A stretch of DNA of 14,213 nucleotides from CBDCWA01 sp046048295 (GCA_046048295.1 JBJOGJ010000087.1:1-14213), one strand, 5' to 3'; positions 1 through 7,414 are shown, counted from the stretch's first letter. Program-made: numbers and translations. Notes: a model not told the origin generated them from the sequence alone.

Positions 1-838
1 TGGTAACCATGCCGCTCGAGACGTCGATCAGGTCGGCGCCGGCATCGTGGAACATCCGCGACACCGCGACGGCATCGGCGATGGTATGACCGCCCTCCTC
101 CCAGTCGACGGCGGAGATGCGGACGGAGATCGGGCGCTCCTCTGGCCATACCGCTCGAATGGCGCGGAACACCTCGAGCGGCAAGCGCATGCGGTTCTCG
201 AGCGAGCCGCCATAGGCGTCGGTACGCTTGTTCGAAACCGGTGAGATGAAGGTGGAGAGCAGGTAGCCGTGCGCGCAGTGGAGCTCGAGCATGTCGAAGC
301 CCGCCTCAAGCGCACGTTCGGTCGCCCTCGCATAGAGTCCAGGCAGTTTCGCGATCTCGTCCGGCGTGATCTCGCGCGGAACGCGGGCGCGGTCGGATAC
401 AGGGAGTGCGGAGGGGGCGATCAGGTCCATGCCGATCACCGTCTCGCCGCCCGAGCCGCGCATCCAGCTCTCGCCGGTATCACCCTTGCGGCCGGCATGG
501 CCGAGCTGCAGGCCGATTTTGCCGTCGGTGTGCCTATGGACGAAATCGACGACGCGCTTCCAGCCGGCGATGTGGCGGTCGTCCCAGATGCCGGCGTCCC
601 GCCAGGAAATGCGCCCGTCGGGATGGACGGCGGTCATCTCGGCGATGACGAGGCCGGCCCCACCCATGGCGCGGGAGCCGAGGTGCACGACGTGCCAGTC
701 GCCGACGAGCCCGTCATCGGCGGAGTACATGCATAAGGGCGACATCACGATGCGGTTCGGGAGCGTCATGCCGCGGATTGTAATCGGCCGGAAGAGCGCG
801 GGGATTTCCGTTCCGGCTTCGCCGGTGTCGTTCGCCAT
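1..838 (-). CDS. NADH:flavin oxidoreductase, old yellow enzyme family (YqjM-like), 3' end cut off by window
   Basis: FMN-dependent ene-reductase/oxidoreductase, cytoplasmic, expected to reduce activated C=C bonds with NAD(P)H. The reading frame is open from the ATG at 838 to the window edge, giving 279 visible residues. The family is usually about 340-370 residues, so roughly 60-90 C-terminal residues lie outside. Visible family marks are SPLCMYSA (33-40) with the YqjM-type redox-tuning Cys36 and Tyr38, QLGHAGRK (111-118), ELHCAHGYL (185-193) with the substrate-binding His187/His190 pair, and SNKRTDAYGGSLENR (202-216). The thermophilic-like/YqjM class is therefore clear; the substrate is not. 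It is the last gene of a minus-strand operon, 71 bases after the cyclodeaminase-like gene, with a GAGGAAG-type ribosome site before the ATG. In this context a role in aromatic or enone catabolism is plausible, but this is inference. Confidence 0.93.
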   Translation of the reverse strand, partial: MANDTGEAGTEIPALFRPITIRGMTLPNRIVMSPLCMYSADDGLVGDWHVVHLGSRAMGGAGLVIAEMTAVHPDGRISWRDAGIWDDRHIAGWKRVVDFVHRHTDGKIGLQLGHAGRKGDTGESWMRGSGGETVIGMDLIAPSALPVSDRARVPREITPDEIAKLPGLYARATERALEAGFDMLELHCAHGYLLSTFISPVSNKRTDAYGGSLENRMRLPLEVFRAIRAVWPEERPISVRISAVDWEEGGHTIADAVAVSRMFHDAGADLIDVSSGMVT

Positions 839-909
839 GGGCTTCCTCACATGATTGGTGTGATTGTTGGCGGAAGGATAACCTTGCGGGCACCCCGGCG
901 GAAGCACGT

Positions 910-1953
910 TCAGGTCCGGTAGGCCGCCTCGAACATGAAGGCGGGAAGTTCGGCTCCAAGCCCGCGCTCGCGAGCACGTTTCATGACAGCGGCGCCAACT
1001 CCTGCAAACTGGACGCTGAGGCCGTTGTTCTTGAGCAGCGTGATCTGGTGCTCGCTGGTCCGGCGGGGGGACTTCCCGCAGACAAGTTCGCCGATATCCC
1101 AGATCCTGTCCCAGCTCACCGCTCCCGATTTGACGCCTTCGGTGAGCCAGATGGGCTCGTCGTTCTTCACCTGGTCGCGGGTGGAGACGACGACGATCTG
1201 GGACCGGCGGAAGCTTTCGTCGTCCAGGTCGCGGCGGCGCAGGACCTTGTCGCTGTTGACGATGGAACTGATGAAGGTACCAGGCTCGAGCCAGCTGCCG
1301 TCGAAGACGGGCTCGTTCGAATTGCTGGCGGTGACGACGATATCGCAGCCGGAAACGGCTTCGCGTGGCGTATCGACGGCGATGACCTCGGTGCCGAGTG
1401 TCGCCTGCATGCGATCGGCAAAGGCTTTGCGGTTGGCAGGTGTCGGGCTGTAGACCTTGATGCGGTCGATGTCGAGGACGGCACACAACGCCTGCAGTTG
1501 CGGCCCGGCCTGGGAGCCTGATCCGAAGATGCCGACGGTCTTGCTGTCGGGGCGGGCGAGGTATTTCGCGGCGATCCCGGTCATGGCGCCGACGCGCATG
1601 CGCTGCAGGGCTTTGTCCTCGATGATCGCCGCGAGCTGGCCGGTCTCGACGGAGAACAGCATCAACCAGCCGACGTTGCGATTGCCGATCTTGCGGCTGG
1701 TCTCGTGGCTGGCATCGTAGCGCTCCATGGTCGAGTCGATGCGCAGGATGGCATAGCCCAGCGCCGGCACGGTGCCGGTGAAAACCTTGAGGAAATGCGT
1801 CGCCCCATCCTGTGCCTGGCCGTAGGAATGAATGCGCGGGTTGTTCCAGGCGCGACCCATGCCAAGCTCGTGGTACGCCTGCTCGACGGTCTCGATGTAG
1901 TCGCCCATGGTGAGCAGGCCGTCGACGTCCTGGTTAGAAAGGAACAGTGCCAT
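910..1953 (-). CDS. Ornithine cyclodeaminase / mu-crystallin family protein
   Basis: A 347-residue soluble NAD(P)-binding protein of the ornithine cyclodeaminase/mu-crystallin family. Members include ornithine and alanine-type dehydrogenases, ketimine reductases and cyclodeaminases. The Rossmann nucleotide loop GSGSQAG is at 144-150, preceded by the family's 'RVGAMTGIAAKYLARPDS' block (120-137), where Arg120 matches the conserved substrate-carboxylate Arg. Lys56 (in HFLKVFTG) and Asp235 (in NSDKVLRR) sit where the catalytic Lys and Asp are expected. The region around Asp235 departs from the usual GAD-P-GK-E pattern, so the true reaction may not be ornithine cyclisation. The ATG at 1953 has a strong GGGGAGGG site 5 bases upstream and lies 13 bases after the stop of the amidohydrolase gene, so the two are almost certainly co-transcribed. 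Substrate unknown; I give no gene symbol. Confidence 0.92.
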   Translation of the reverse strand: MALFLSNQDVDGLLTMGDYIETVEQAYHELGMGRAWNNPRIHSYGQAQDGATHFLKVFTGTVPALGYAILRIDSTMERYDASHETSRKIGNRNVGWLMLFSVETGQLAAIIEDKALQRMRVGAMTGIAAKYLARPDSKTVGIFGSGSQAGPQLQALCAVLDIDRIKVYSPTPANRKAFADRMQATLGTEVIAVDTPREAVSGCDIVVTASNSNEPVFDGSWLEPGTFISSIVNSDKVLRRRDLDDESFRRSQIVVVSTRDQVKNDEPIWLTEGVKSGAVSWDRIWDIGELVCGKSPRRTSEHQITLLKNNGLSVQFAGVGAAVMKRARERGLGAELPAFMFEAAYRT

Positions 1954-1966
1954 GGCGCCCTCCCCG

Positions 1967-2914
1967 CTAGAGCTTCAGCAGCCGGCGGGCGTTGCCGCAC
2001 AGGATCTTCTGCTTGTCCTCGGCGGAGAGCGGCACGGTCTTCATCCACGCCGTGCCAGGCATGTTGTCGACATGGGGATAATCGACGGAGTAGAGGATCC
2101 GGTCGACGCCCATTTCCATCAGGCAGCAGAGCAAAGCGGGCGTCGAGAAGTTGCCGCTGGTCGTGATGTAGAAGTGCTTCGTGAAGATGTCGCGGAAGGC
2201 GACGCGCTCGCCGCCCGGCCGCTTCAAGGTCTCGTCGATGCGGTGGAGGAGAAAAGGCAGCGTCTCTCCCAGATGGCCGAGCACAACCTTCAGGCGCGGG
2301 TACTCCTGGAAGACGCCGGAGACGACCATGCGGATCGCCTGCGTCGCGGTGTCGATCGTGTAGCCCCACGACGCCTGCGCGAGATAGGGGTGGTCGGGGT
2401 AGTAGGCGTCGACGACACCCTGGTGCTGCTTCGAGGGGTGGAAGTAGACTGGCACGTCGAGGGCCTGGGCCCGCTCGTAGATCGGCCAGAAGAAGCGGTC
2501 GTCGTGGAACTTGCCGCCGGTCATGCCGTGGATCATGGTGCCGACGAAGCCAAGGTCCGTCACGCAGCGCTCGAGTTCGTCGGCGGCGGCCTCGGGGACG
2601 GCGGTCGGGATGGCGGCGAAACCGCGGAAGCGATCGGGATGGCGCTGGACGATTTCGTACAAGCGGTCGTTGACGCCGCGGGCGACCTCGGCGGCATTCC
2701 CGGCCTTGAGCTTCTGGGTGGAGGGTGAGCCATGCGAGAGGACTTGTATATCGATCCCGGCCTCGTCCATCAGCCCGAGCCTCAGGTCGCCGACGTCGTA
2801 GAGGCGGTCGGCGATCTTGCTCGAGCGCGACTGGGTGTCGTCTCGGGGCGCGAGGATGGGGTCGCGGTAGTGCTCCTCGAGCGCGATGACCTGGCAATCC
2901 GGGTTGTTGAACAT
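1967..2914 (-). CDS. Metal-dependent amidohydrolase-fold protein, gamma-resorcylate/5-carboxyvanillate decarboxylase-like
   Basis: A 315-residue amidohydrolase-superfamily (Amidohydro_2) protein. The N-terminal ALEEHY (11-16) has the E-x-H metal site (Glu13, His15) typical of gamma-resorcylate and 5-carboxyvanillate decarboxylases rather than the H-x-H of hydrolases. Further expected metal or catalytic residues are His159 (YFHPS), His214 (GHLGE) and Asp278 (YSVDYP). Known relatives perform non-oxidative decarboxylation of hydroxybenzoates, or act on amino-carboxymuconate semialdehyde; the exact substrate cannot be read here. The frame runs open to 3010, but I chose the ATG at 2914 because AGGGAGG lies 6 bases upstream and homology begins there. 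The ATG at 2920 abuts the ribosome site and is less likely. It is the first gene of a three-gene minus operon and is divergent from the patatin gene. Confidence 0.9.
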   Translation of the reverse strand: MFNNPDCQVIALEEHYRDPILAPRDDTQSRSSKIADRLYDVGDLRLGLMDEAGIDIQVLSHGSPSTQKLKAGNAAEVARGVNDRLYEIVQRHPDRFRGFAAIPTAVPEAAADELERCVTDLGFVGTMIHGMTGGKFHDDRFFWPIYERAQALDVPVYFHPSKQHQGVVDAYYPDHPYLAQASWGYTIDTATQAIRMVVSGVFQEYPRLKVVLGHLGETLPFLLHRIDETLKRPGGERVAFRDIFTKHFYITTSGNFSTPALLCCLMEMGVDRILYSVDYPHVDNMPGTAWMKTVPLSAEDKQKILCGNARRLLKL

Positions 2915-2920
2915 CTCCAT

Positions 2921-2927
2921 CCTCCCT
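2921..2927 (-). promoter_or_regulatory. Ribosome binding site that fixes the amidohydrolase start
   Basis: On the minus strand this reads AGGGAGG, 6 bases before the ATG at 2914. It directly touches the in-frame ATG at 2920 and would lie inside the message for the longer frame starting at 3010. This decides in favour of the 315-residue form. Confidence 0.7.
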
Positions 2928-2980
2928 CGCGTTGTCGCCCGCCCCGCCGGCAGGCCGGAATCTTGCGCTTCCACTCGCTT

Positions 2981-3014
2981 TTGCCACAACAATGGCGCAT
3001 AGCGTAGCATTGTA
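2981..3014. promoter_or_regulatory. Candidate divergent promoter region between the catabolic operon and the patatin gene
   Basis: The 142 bases between the divergent starts (2914 and 3057) must carry both promoters. On the plus strand TTGCCA (2981-2986) and TAGCAT (3005-3010) are 18 bases apart and would serve the patatin gene. On the minus strand a good -10-like TACAAT covers 3014-3009, but I find no convincing -35 at 16-18 bases from it. The two would overlap, so expression in the two directions might compete. This rests on pattern matching only. Confidence 0.25.
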
Positions 3015-3056
3015 CCGCCGTGGCGTGAGAAGATTTCTGCGAGGATTGGCCCCGCA

Positions 3057-4235
3057 ATGCCGGTGTTGCCCTACATGATTGCCGTCGCGCTGTTCGTGTC
3101 CGGCTGCGCCGCCACGCTGGCGCGCGTCCCTGTGCCCGAAGCGCTGGTCGACAGGGCAACGGTCGGGCGGTTGGACAACATCCGGTTCTGGGGCGACAAG
3201 CTGCCGGACGACTTCGACAAGATGGTCACGCTCAAGTCGGCACAGACAAAGGCTGCGAGACCGCACATCGTCAAGCCGGGGGCGCGACCGTTGAGCTTCC
3301 TGGCGCTCTCGGGCGGCGGGCGCGACGGCGCCTATGGCGCGGGCGTGCTGGCGGGGTGGACGAAGGCCGGCACGCGGCCGGAGTTCGAACTCGTCACGGG
3401 GGTGTCGACAGGGGCGCTGACGGCGCCGTTCGCCTTCCTCGGGCCGGCCCATGACCCGGTCCTCAAGGAGATCTACACGACGCATTCGACGAAGGAACTC
3501 GTGACGGCGCAGGCGCTGGCGGGCATTCTCGGCGGGCCGGCGCTGACCGACAACAGCGGGCTGAAGCGCCTGCTCAACGCGCACATCACGCCGAAGATCC
3601 TCAACGCGGTGGCAAGGGAGTACAAGCGCGGGCGGCGGCTGTTGATCGCGACGACCAACCTAGATGCCCAGCGCCCGGTCATCTGGGACATGGGTGCGAT
3701 CGCCGCCAGCAACGCGACGGGATCGCTGAAACTCTTCCGCGATGTGCTGCTTGCATCGGCAGCGATACCGGGGATCTTCCCGCCGGTGATGATCGAGGTT
3801 TCGGCCGGCGGCAAGAGCTACCAGGAGTTGCACGTCGACGGCGGCACCGTGGGCCAGGTGTTCTTCCTGCCCGACGGCGCACTCAAGCAGCCCGGCATCA
3901 AGCGCCAGCTTCGGCGGGTGAAGTCGAACCTCTACGTCATCCTCAACGGCAAGCTGACGCCGGACTTCGAGAAGGTGGAGCCGACGACGATCGCCATCGC
4001 CAGCCGCTCGATGGCGACGCTGCTGAAGGCGCAGGGGAACGGCGACGTGTTCCGGCTCTACGCCACCGCGCAGCAGAACGGCATGCAGTTCAACCTCGCC
4101 GCCATTCCCGAGAAGTTCGACGCCAAGACGACAGAGCCGTTCGATCCGGTCTACATGAAGGCGCTGTTCGAACAGGGCTTCGCCGACGCGAGCGGCGGCT
4201 ACAAGTGGCAGAAGACGCCGCCGGGGCGGCTCTAG
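3057..4235 (+). CDS. Patatin-like phospholipase, predicted lipoprotein
   Basis: A 392-residue patatin-family serine acyl hydrolase, expected to cleave acyl chains from phospholipids or related esters. The oxyanion-hole motif SGGGRDGAYGAG is at 85-96, the nucleophile elbow GVSTG at 115-119 (Ser117), and the Asp partner is in HVDGG (Asp261), so the Ser-Asp dyad is complete. ASAAIPGIFPP (233-243) is also typical. The N-terminus is a short hydrophobic segment ending in a lipobox-like VSGC, with Cys17 as the lipidation site, implying export and anchoring in the envelope. The segment lacks positive charges, so the start is uncertain: GAGGA lies 11 bases before the ATG at 3057, and Met7 is an alternative. 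Single-gene unit, divergent from the amidohydrolase operon. No nucleotidyl cyclase is nearby, so it is not a CBASS effector. Confidence 0.9.
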   Translation: MPVLPYMIAVALFVSGCAATLARVPVPEALVDRATVGRLDNIRFWGDKLPDDFDKMVTLKSAQTKAARPHIVKPGARPLSFLALSGGGRDGAYGAGVLAGWTKAGTRPEFELVTGVSTGALTAPFAFLGPAHDPVLKEIYTTHSTKELVTAQALAGILGGPALTDNSGLKRLLNAHITPKILNAVAREYKRGRRLLIATTNLDAQRPVIWDMGAIAASNATGSLKLFRDVLLASAAIPGIFPPVMIEVSAGGKSYQELHVDGGTVGQVFFLPDGALKQPGIKRQLRRVKSNLYVILNGKLTPDFEKVEPTTIAIASRSMATLLKAQGNGDVFRLYATAQQNGMQFNLAAIPEKFDAKTTEPFDPVYMKALFEQGFADASGGYKWQKTPPGRL

Positions 4236-4654
4236 GCGACAGGCCACAGAGGGGCCGCGCCACAGGCGGTCGGCCTTGGCGTTTTGCGGCATTCCAAACC
4301 TGTTCCCCATAATAGGGGGCGGGACGGCACGGGCCGTCGATTAGTAATTTAGATGGGACCGGAGCCGTCCCGCGCCTGGGGCATTTGTCGCCCGACACCG
4401 GTCCATCTCACCAGCGCGGTCACCTGCATTCGTGGCCAATGCGGCCGCGAGTGCCGGCACGGGCAACCACTCCAGCTGATGGGAGTGCAAATGCGATCCA
4501 GGCTCCGCCTCCACCCGAACGCCCAGCTCGCGACAGTGCCCCTGATCGAGGCGGATGCGTGGGAGTATGGGGCATGCGGAAGGAACGGGGATAAGTATTT
4601 TGTATGGTTAGCGGGCGGGGGTCGGTGCCTTGCGAGAGGCGGCCACTCTACACG
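4236..4654. other. Non-coding stretch with nested inverted repeats; no gene seen
   Basis: I see no credible gene here. The part at 4308-4408 is rich in pairing. GACGGC (4323-4328) pairs with GCCGTC (4333-4338) as a tight hairpin. GGGACGGC (4321-4328) pairs alternatively with GCCGTCCC (4354-4361). AGATGGGACCGG (4341-4352) pairs with CCGGTCCATCT (4398-4408), with one bulged G. A TTGCGG / CATAAT pair (-10 at 4308-4313, 18-base spacer) precedes this. It could be the patatin gene's 3' untranslated region, a terminator system, or a small RNA. From 4409 to 4654 I see nothing interpretable. Confidence 0.4.
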
Positions 4655-4771
4655 TGTCATCCCGGACGAGCGTAGCGAGATCCGGGACCCAGGGGCGGCT
4701 TGGCGATGGGTTTGCGTCATGGCCCCTGGGTCCCGGCTCTGCGCGGCTGGCGCCGCTTGGCCGGGATGACA
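4655..4771. repeat. Long imperfect palindromic intergenic element (alphaproteobacterial REP/MITE-like repeat)
   Basis: The outer arms TGTCATCCCGG (4655-4665) and CCGGGATGACA (4761-4771) are perfect 11-base inverted repeats. Inside, CCGGGACCCAGGGGC (4682-4696) and GCCCCTGGGTCCCGG (4722-4736) are perfect 15-base inverted repeats, so the whole folds into a long hairpin. The GAGCGTAGCGAGATCCGGGA core matches a dispersed palindrome that I recognise from Rhizobiales-type genomes; that is recall, not a search. It ends 15 bases beyond the stop of the TIR-NB-ARC-TPR gene and may end or protect that transcript. Confidence 0.8.
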
Positions 4772-4785
4772 GTTGGTGGGTGGGG

Positions 4786-7281
4786 CTACCCGTCGCGGTT
4801 GGCGATGGCGGCTTCGATGTTGGCGAGGGTTTGGGCGCTGGAGACGGTGTGCGGATGGTCGGGGCCGAGCGCCTTCTGGAGCGATCCGTTGGCGCGGCGA
4901 GCGAGCGGCAGCGCCTCGTCGAACCGGTCCATGTTGTAGAAGAGGTCGGCCATGTTCCAGACAGTGATCGCCGTATTGGGGTGGTCGGGGCCGAGGGCGG
5001 CTTCGCCGATACGGAGGGCGCGCTCGTAGAACGGCTCGGCGCGGTCGTATTTGCCTTGGGTGCTGTACAGGCCAGCGAGGTTGTTGAGGGACGTGCCGAC
5101 ATCCGGGTGGTCGGGGCCGAGGGCGACTTCGAAGATGGTGTTGACGCGCTCGTAGAGCGGCTCGGCAAGGTCGTATTTGCCTTGGGCATCGTAGAGACCG
5201 GCGAGGTTGCTGAGCGCGGTGCCGATATTTGGGTGGCCTTCGGGTAGCGCGTTCTCCATGATCGCGAGTTCACGCTCGCGAAGCGGCTCCGCATCCTCGA
5301 GGCGACCGGTTGCCTCGTAGAGTCCAGCCAGATTGCCGCACGACATGCCGACATCCGGGTGGTCGGGGCCGAGGGCGACTTCGAAGATGGTGTTGACGCG
5401 CTCGTAGAGCGGCTCGGCAAGGTCGTATTTGCCTTGAACGCGATAGAGTTCCGCGAGGTTGTTGAGGGCGGTGCCGACAGACGGGTGGTCGGGGCCGAGG
5501 GCGGCTTCGCGGATACGGAGGGAGCGCTCGTAGAGCGGTTCGGCTTCGGCGTAAGCGGCGACAGCGTCAAGGTAGTACGCAATCGCGTTGAGCAGATACC
5601 CCAGCGGTTCGCCGACATCATCGGGGGCCAGGGCGGCGACGTGGCGGGCGTGGGGGACGAGGCGCTCCAGGGCGCGCCAGTGCTGGAAGTCCGCACCGGG
5701 GATCGCGTGGCGACAGACCACGACCGCCGCTGTCAGCCATTCCGCCCGCGCGTCCGCCGGGAGCCCGGCGGCGGCGGCCATCTGCACCAGCCGGTGGACG
5801 GATACCGTGGCGGCGTCGAGGTCCAGATCGACGAGGGAGAACCGCGCCAGCGCCGACAGCGCCTCGTCGCGGCGGTCGGAATCGGCGATGATGTCCCTGA
5901 GCGGCGCCGGGTAATGTTCGGCGGCCTGCTCGAACAACTCCAACGGAATGTTGTCCGGCGCGTAGAAGGCGGCGAGCGAGAGAATGGCCGCAGCACCCGG
6001 CACGAACGCCTCGGCCTGGGCGATGGCCTCCTGGAAGGTGGCGAAGACGGTTTTCGCCTCCGCCATGCCGGGCGGCGGGTTGGCCATGTGCGCCGTCAAA
6101 CGGGCGACGTAGCGGGAAGGCGCGACGGCGGGCATCTCGCGCAGGTAGGCGGCGGCGTGCGACAGCGCCAGCGGCAGCCGGCCGACGGCTTCGGCGATGG
6201 CGGCGGCATCGTCGTCCGACAGGGTGCGGCCGCTCTCGCGGCGCAGGTACGACACGGCATCGGTGATGCTCCAGGCGCCGATCTCGATGGGCATGACCTC
6301 GTCCTGCCGGAAGGTGGTGAGCCGCGTGGTGACCAGCACGCGCGCGTTGGCGGGCGGCGGCCAGTGGCGCAGCACGGCCATGTCGTCGACGTTGTCGTAG
6401 ACGATGAGCCAGGGCCTCGCGTAGCCCGCGTTGGCGATGTGGTCGAGCATGGCGCGGGCGGCGGCGGTGCGATCCTCCGGCGGGCGGGCGGTGGGGTAGA
6501 GCATGGCGCGGAGGTTTAGAAGGTCCGCCTCGACGCCGGCGAACGCGCCGGTCGCCTTGTCCTTTTCCGCCGCCAGCCACCAGATGCCGGAGAAGATGTC
6601 GTATTTGCCGGTCTCGAACGCGTACTGGCGGGCCAGCGTCGACTTGCCGACACCGCCGAGGCCGTGGATGGCGACCGGCTGGGTGATGGCGGCGACGGCG
6701 CCGTGCTTCAGGGCCACGTCGATGTCGGCAATCGCCCCGCCCCGGCCGGTGAAGCTCGGCGTCTCGCGGATGTCGTGGTGAAGAAGCGGGCGGGCGGCCT
6801 GCCAGTACTGCGCGACGACCTCGGGCAGCGCATCGCCGGGGCGGGCGCGGGCCGCGCCGACCACGACATCGGCAAGCGCTGCGTCCTGGCCGGCGAGCGG
6901 CACGAGATCGACGTAGGCGAGCGACTTCAGGAGGCCCGTCGGCGCGCAGTTGCCGATGCGGAAGACGATCAGCCGGCTCTCGCGGTTCAGGGGATCGTCG
7001 GCGATGGTCGCCTGCCATTCGGCGGCGCAGTGGTCGCGCTGGAGATAATCGGTCGACAGGAGTGCGATGGTGCGGGCGCCGGAGCGCAGCGCATCGTGCA
7101 TCGCCGCCATGAAGCTCGTGTTGACGATGTCCTTGTCCTGGATGATGACGCGGTGGCCGGCGTCGATCAGGATTTGCGCGATCTTGATGGCCCAATGGGC
7201 ATCCGGCCCGGCGCGGGAGATGAAGTACTCCGCCTGCCGGATTTCCGCTGCCCCCGGTGTATGCTCGACGGCCGTGTCCAC
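4786..7281 (-). CDS. TIR-NB-ARC-TPR protein (STAND-type NTPase with TIR effector domain)
   Basis: An 831-residue three-part signalling protein. The TIR domain (about 16-145) opens with EYFISRAGPD; Glu88 in HCAAEW fits the catalytic Glu of NAD-cleaving TIRs. The NB-ARC ATPase has a P-loop GLGGVGKST (207-215), Walker B LIVYDNVDD (292-300), VLVTTR (315-320), a GLPL-like GRLPLAL (367-373), and an MHD-like VHRLVQ (495-500). The C-terminus carries kinesin-light-chain-type TPRs with an exact 42-residue period: GPDHP or an equivalent ends at 600, 642, 684, 726, 768 and 810. In the family, ligand sensing by the repeats drives NTP-dependent oligomerisation and TIR activation, as in anti-phage and NLR-like systems; that role here is inference. 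The start is GTG with GAGG 5 bases upstream. The gene stands alone, divergent from the decarboxylase-like gene. The architecture also resembles the tetratricopeptide protein of actinobacterial FxSxx-COOH systems. Confidence 0.93.
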   Translation of the reverse strand: MDTAVEHTPGAAEIRQAEYFISRAGPDAHWAIKIAQILIDAGHRVIIQDKDIVNTSFMAAMHDALRSGARTIALLSTDYLQRDHCAAEWQATIADDPLNRESRLIVFRIGNCAPTGLLKSLAYVDLVPLAGQDAALADVVVGAARARPGDALPEVVAQYWQAARPLLHHDIRETPSFTGRGGAIADIDVALKHGAVAAITQPVAIHGLGGVGKSTLARQYAFETGKYDIFSGIWWLAAEKDKATGAFAGVEADLLNLRAMLYPTARPPEDRTAAARAMLDHIANAGYARPWLIVYDNVDDMAVLRHWPPPANARVLVTTRLTTFRQDEVMPIEIGAWSITDAVSYLRRESGRTLSDDDAAAIAEAVGRLPLALSHAAAYLREMPAVAPSRYVARLTAHMANPPPGMAEAKTVFATFQEAIAQAEAFVPGAAAILSLAAFYAPDNIPLELFEQAAEHYPAPLRDIIADSDRRDEALSALARFSLVDLDLDAATVSVHRLVQMAAAAGLPADARAEWLTAAVVVCRHAIPGADFQHWRALERLVPHARHVAALAPDDVGEPLGYLLNAIAYYLDAVAAYAEAEPLYERSLRIREAALGPDHPSVGTALNNLAELYRVQGKYDLAEPLYERVNTIFEVALGPDHPDVGMSCGNLAGLYEATGRLEDAEPLRERELAIMENALPEGHPNIGTALSNLAGLYDAQGKYDLAEPLYERVNTIFEVALGPDHPDVGTSLNNLAGLYSTQGKYDRAEPFYERALRIGEAALGPDHPNTAITVWNMADLFYNMDRFDEALPLARRANGSLQKALGPDHPHTVSSAQTLANIEAAIANRDG
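5094..5436 (-). repeat. Two identical 91-base copies within the TPR-coding array
   Basis: Positions 5094-5184 and 5346-5436 are identical over 91 bases. They are offset by 252 bases, which is exactly two 42-codon TPR units. They encode the shared residues from GKYDLAEPLYERV through EVALGPDHPDVG, at 617-645 and 701-729. Neighbouring units are clearly diverged, so this pair reflects recent duplication or gene conversion. Confidence 0.9.
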
Positions 7282-7414
7282 AAATCCCTCGATACGAATG
7301 CCCCTGGCCGAACGAGGCTAGCCCGGAACGATGCTCCGTACCAGTGGCGAGGCAGACGGCGATGACAGGGGCGGGCGCGCGTGCCACACTCGAAGAGCAG
7401 GATCGCAAAACGCC

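Noticed and set aside
1662..3584. A 640-residue minus-strand open frame
   Set aside because: It crosses the amidohydrolase and cyclodeaminase genes in another frame, is full of Arg and Pro, and the true genes have motifs and ribosome sites.
3057..4235. Patatin as a CBASS effector partnered with the TIR protein
   Set aside because: No nucleotidyl cyclase is present, the patatin has its own divergent unit and a lipoprotein leader, and 550 non-coding bases separate the two genes.
4321..4352. Minus-strand TACTAATCG string reminiscent of a 23S rRNA 3' end
   Set aside because: The match is only about nine bases and the flanks show no rRNA similarity.
4353..4769. A 138-residue plus-strand open frame in the intergenic gap
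   Set aside because: Its second half (VIPDERSEIRDPG) is the translation of the palindromic repeat, and the first half shows no protein-like pattern.
4786..5520. A regular 126-base repeat pattern, possible CRISPR or satellite
   Set aside because: The period is exactly 42 codons and translates to TPR units in the TIR protein frame.
4786..7281. Assignment of the TIR protein to an FxSxx-COOH peptide system
   Set aside because: I see no small peptide ending in F-x-S-x-x and no radical SAM maturase gene nearby; only the architecture is alike.
5618..7408. A 596-residue minus-strand open frame over the TIR-NB-ARC region
   Set aside because: It is a shifted frame of the TIR-NB-ARC-TPR gene with low-complexity Arg/Pro sequence.
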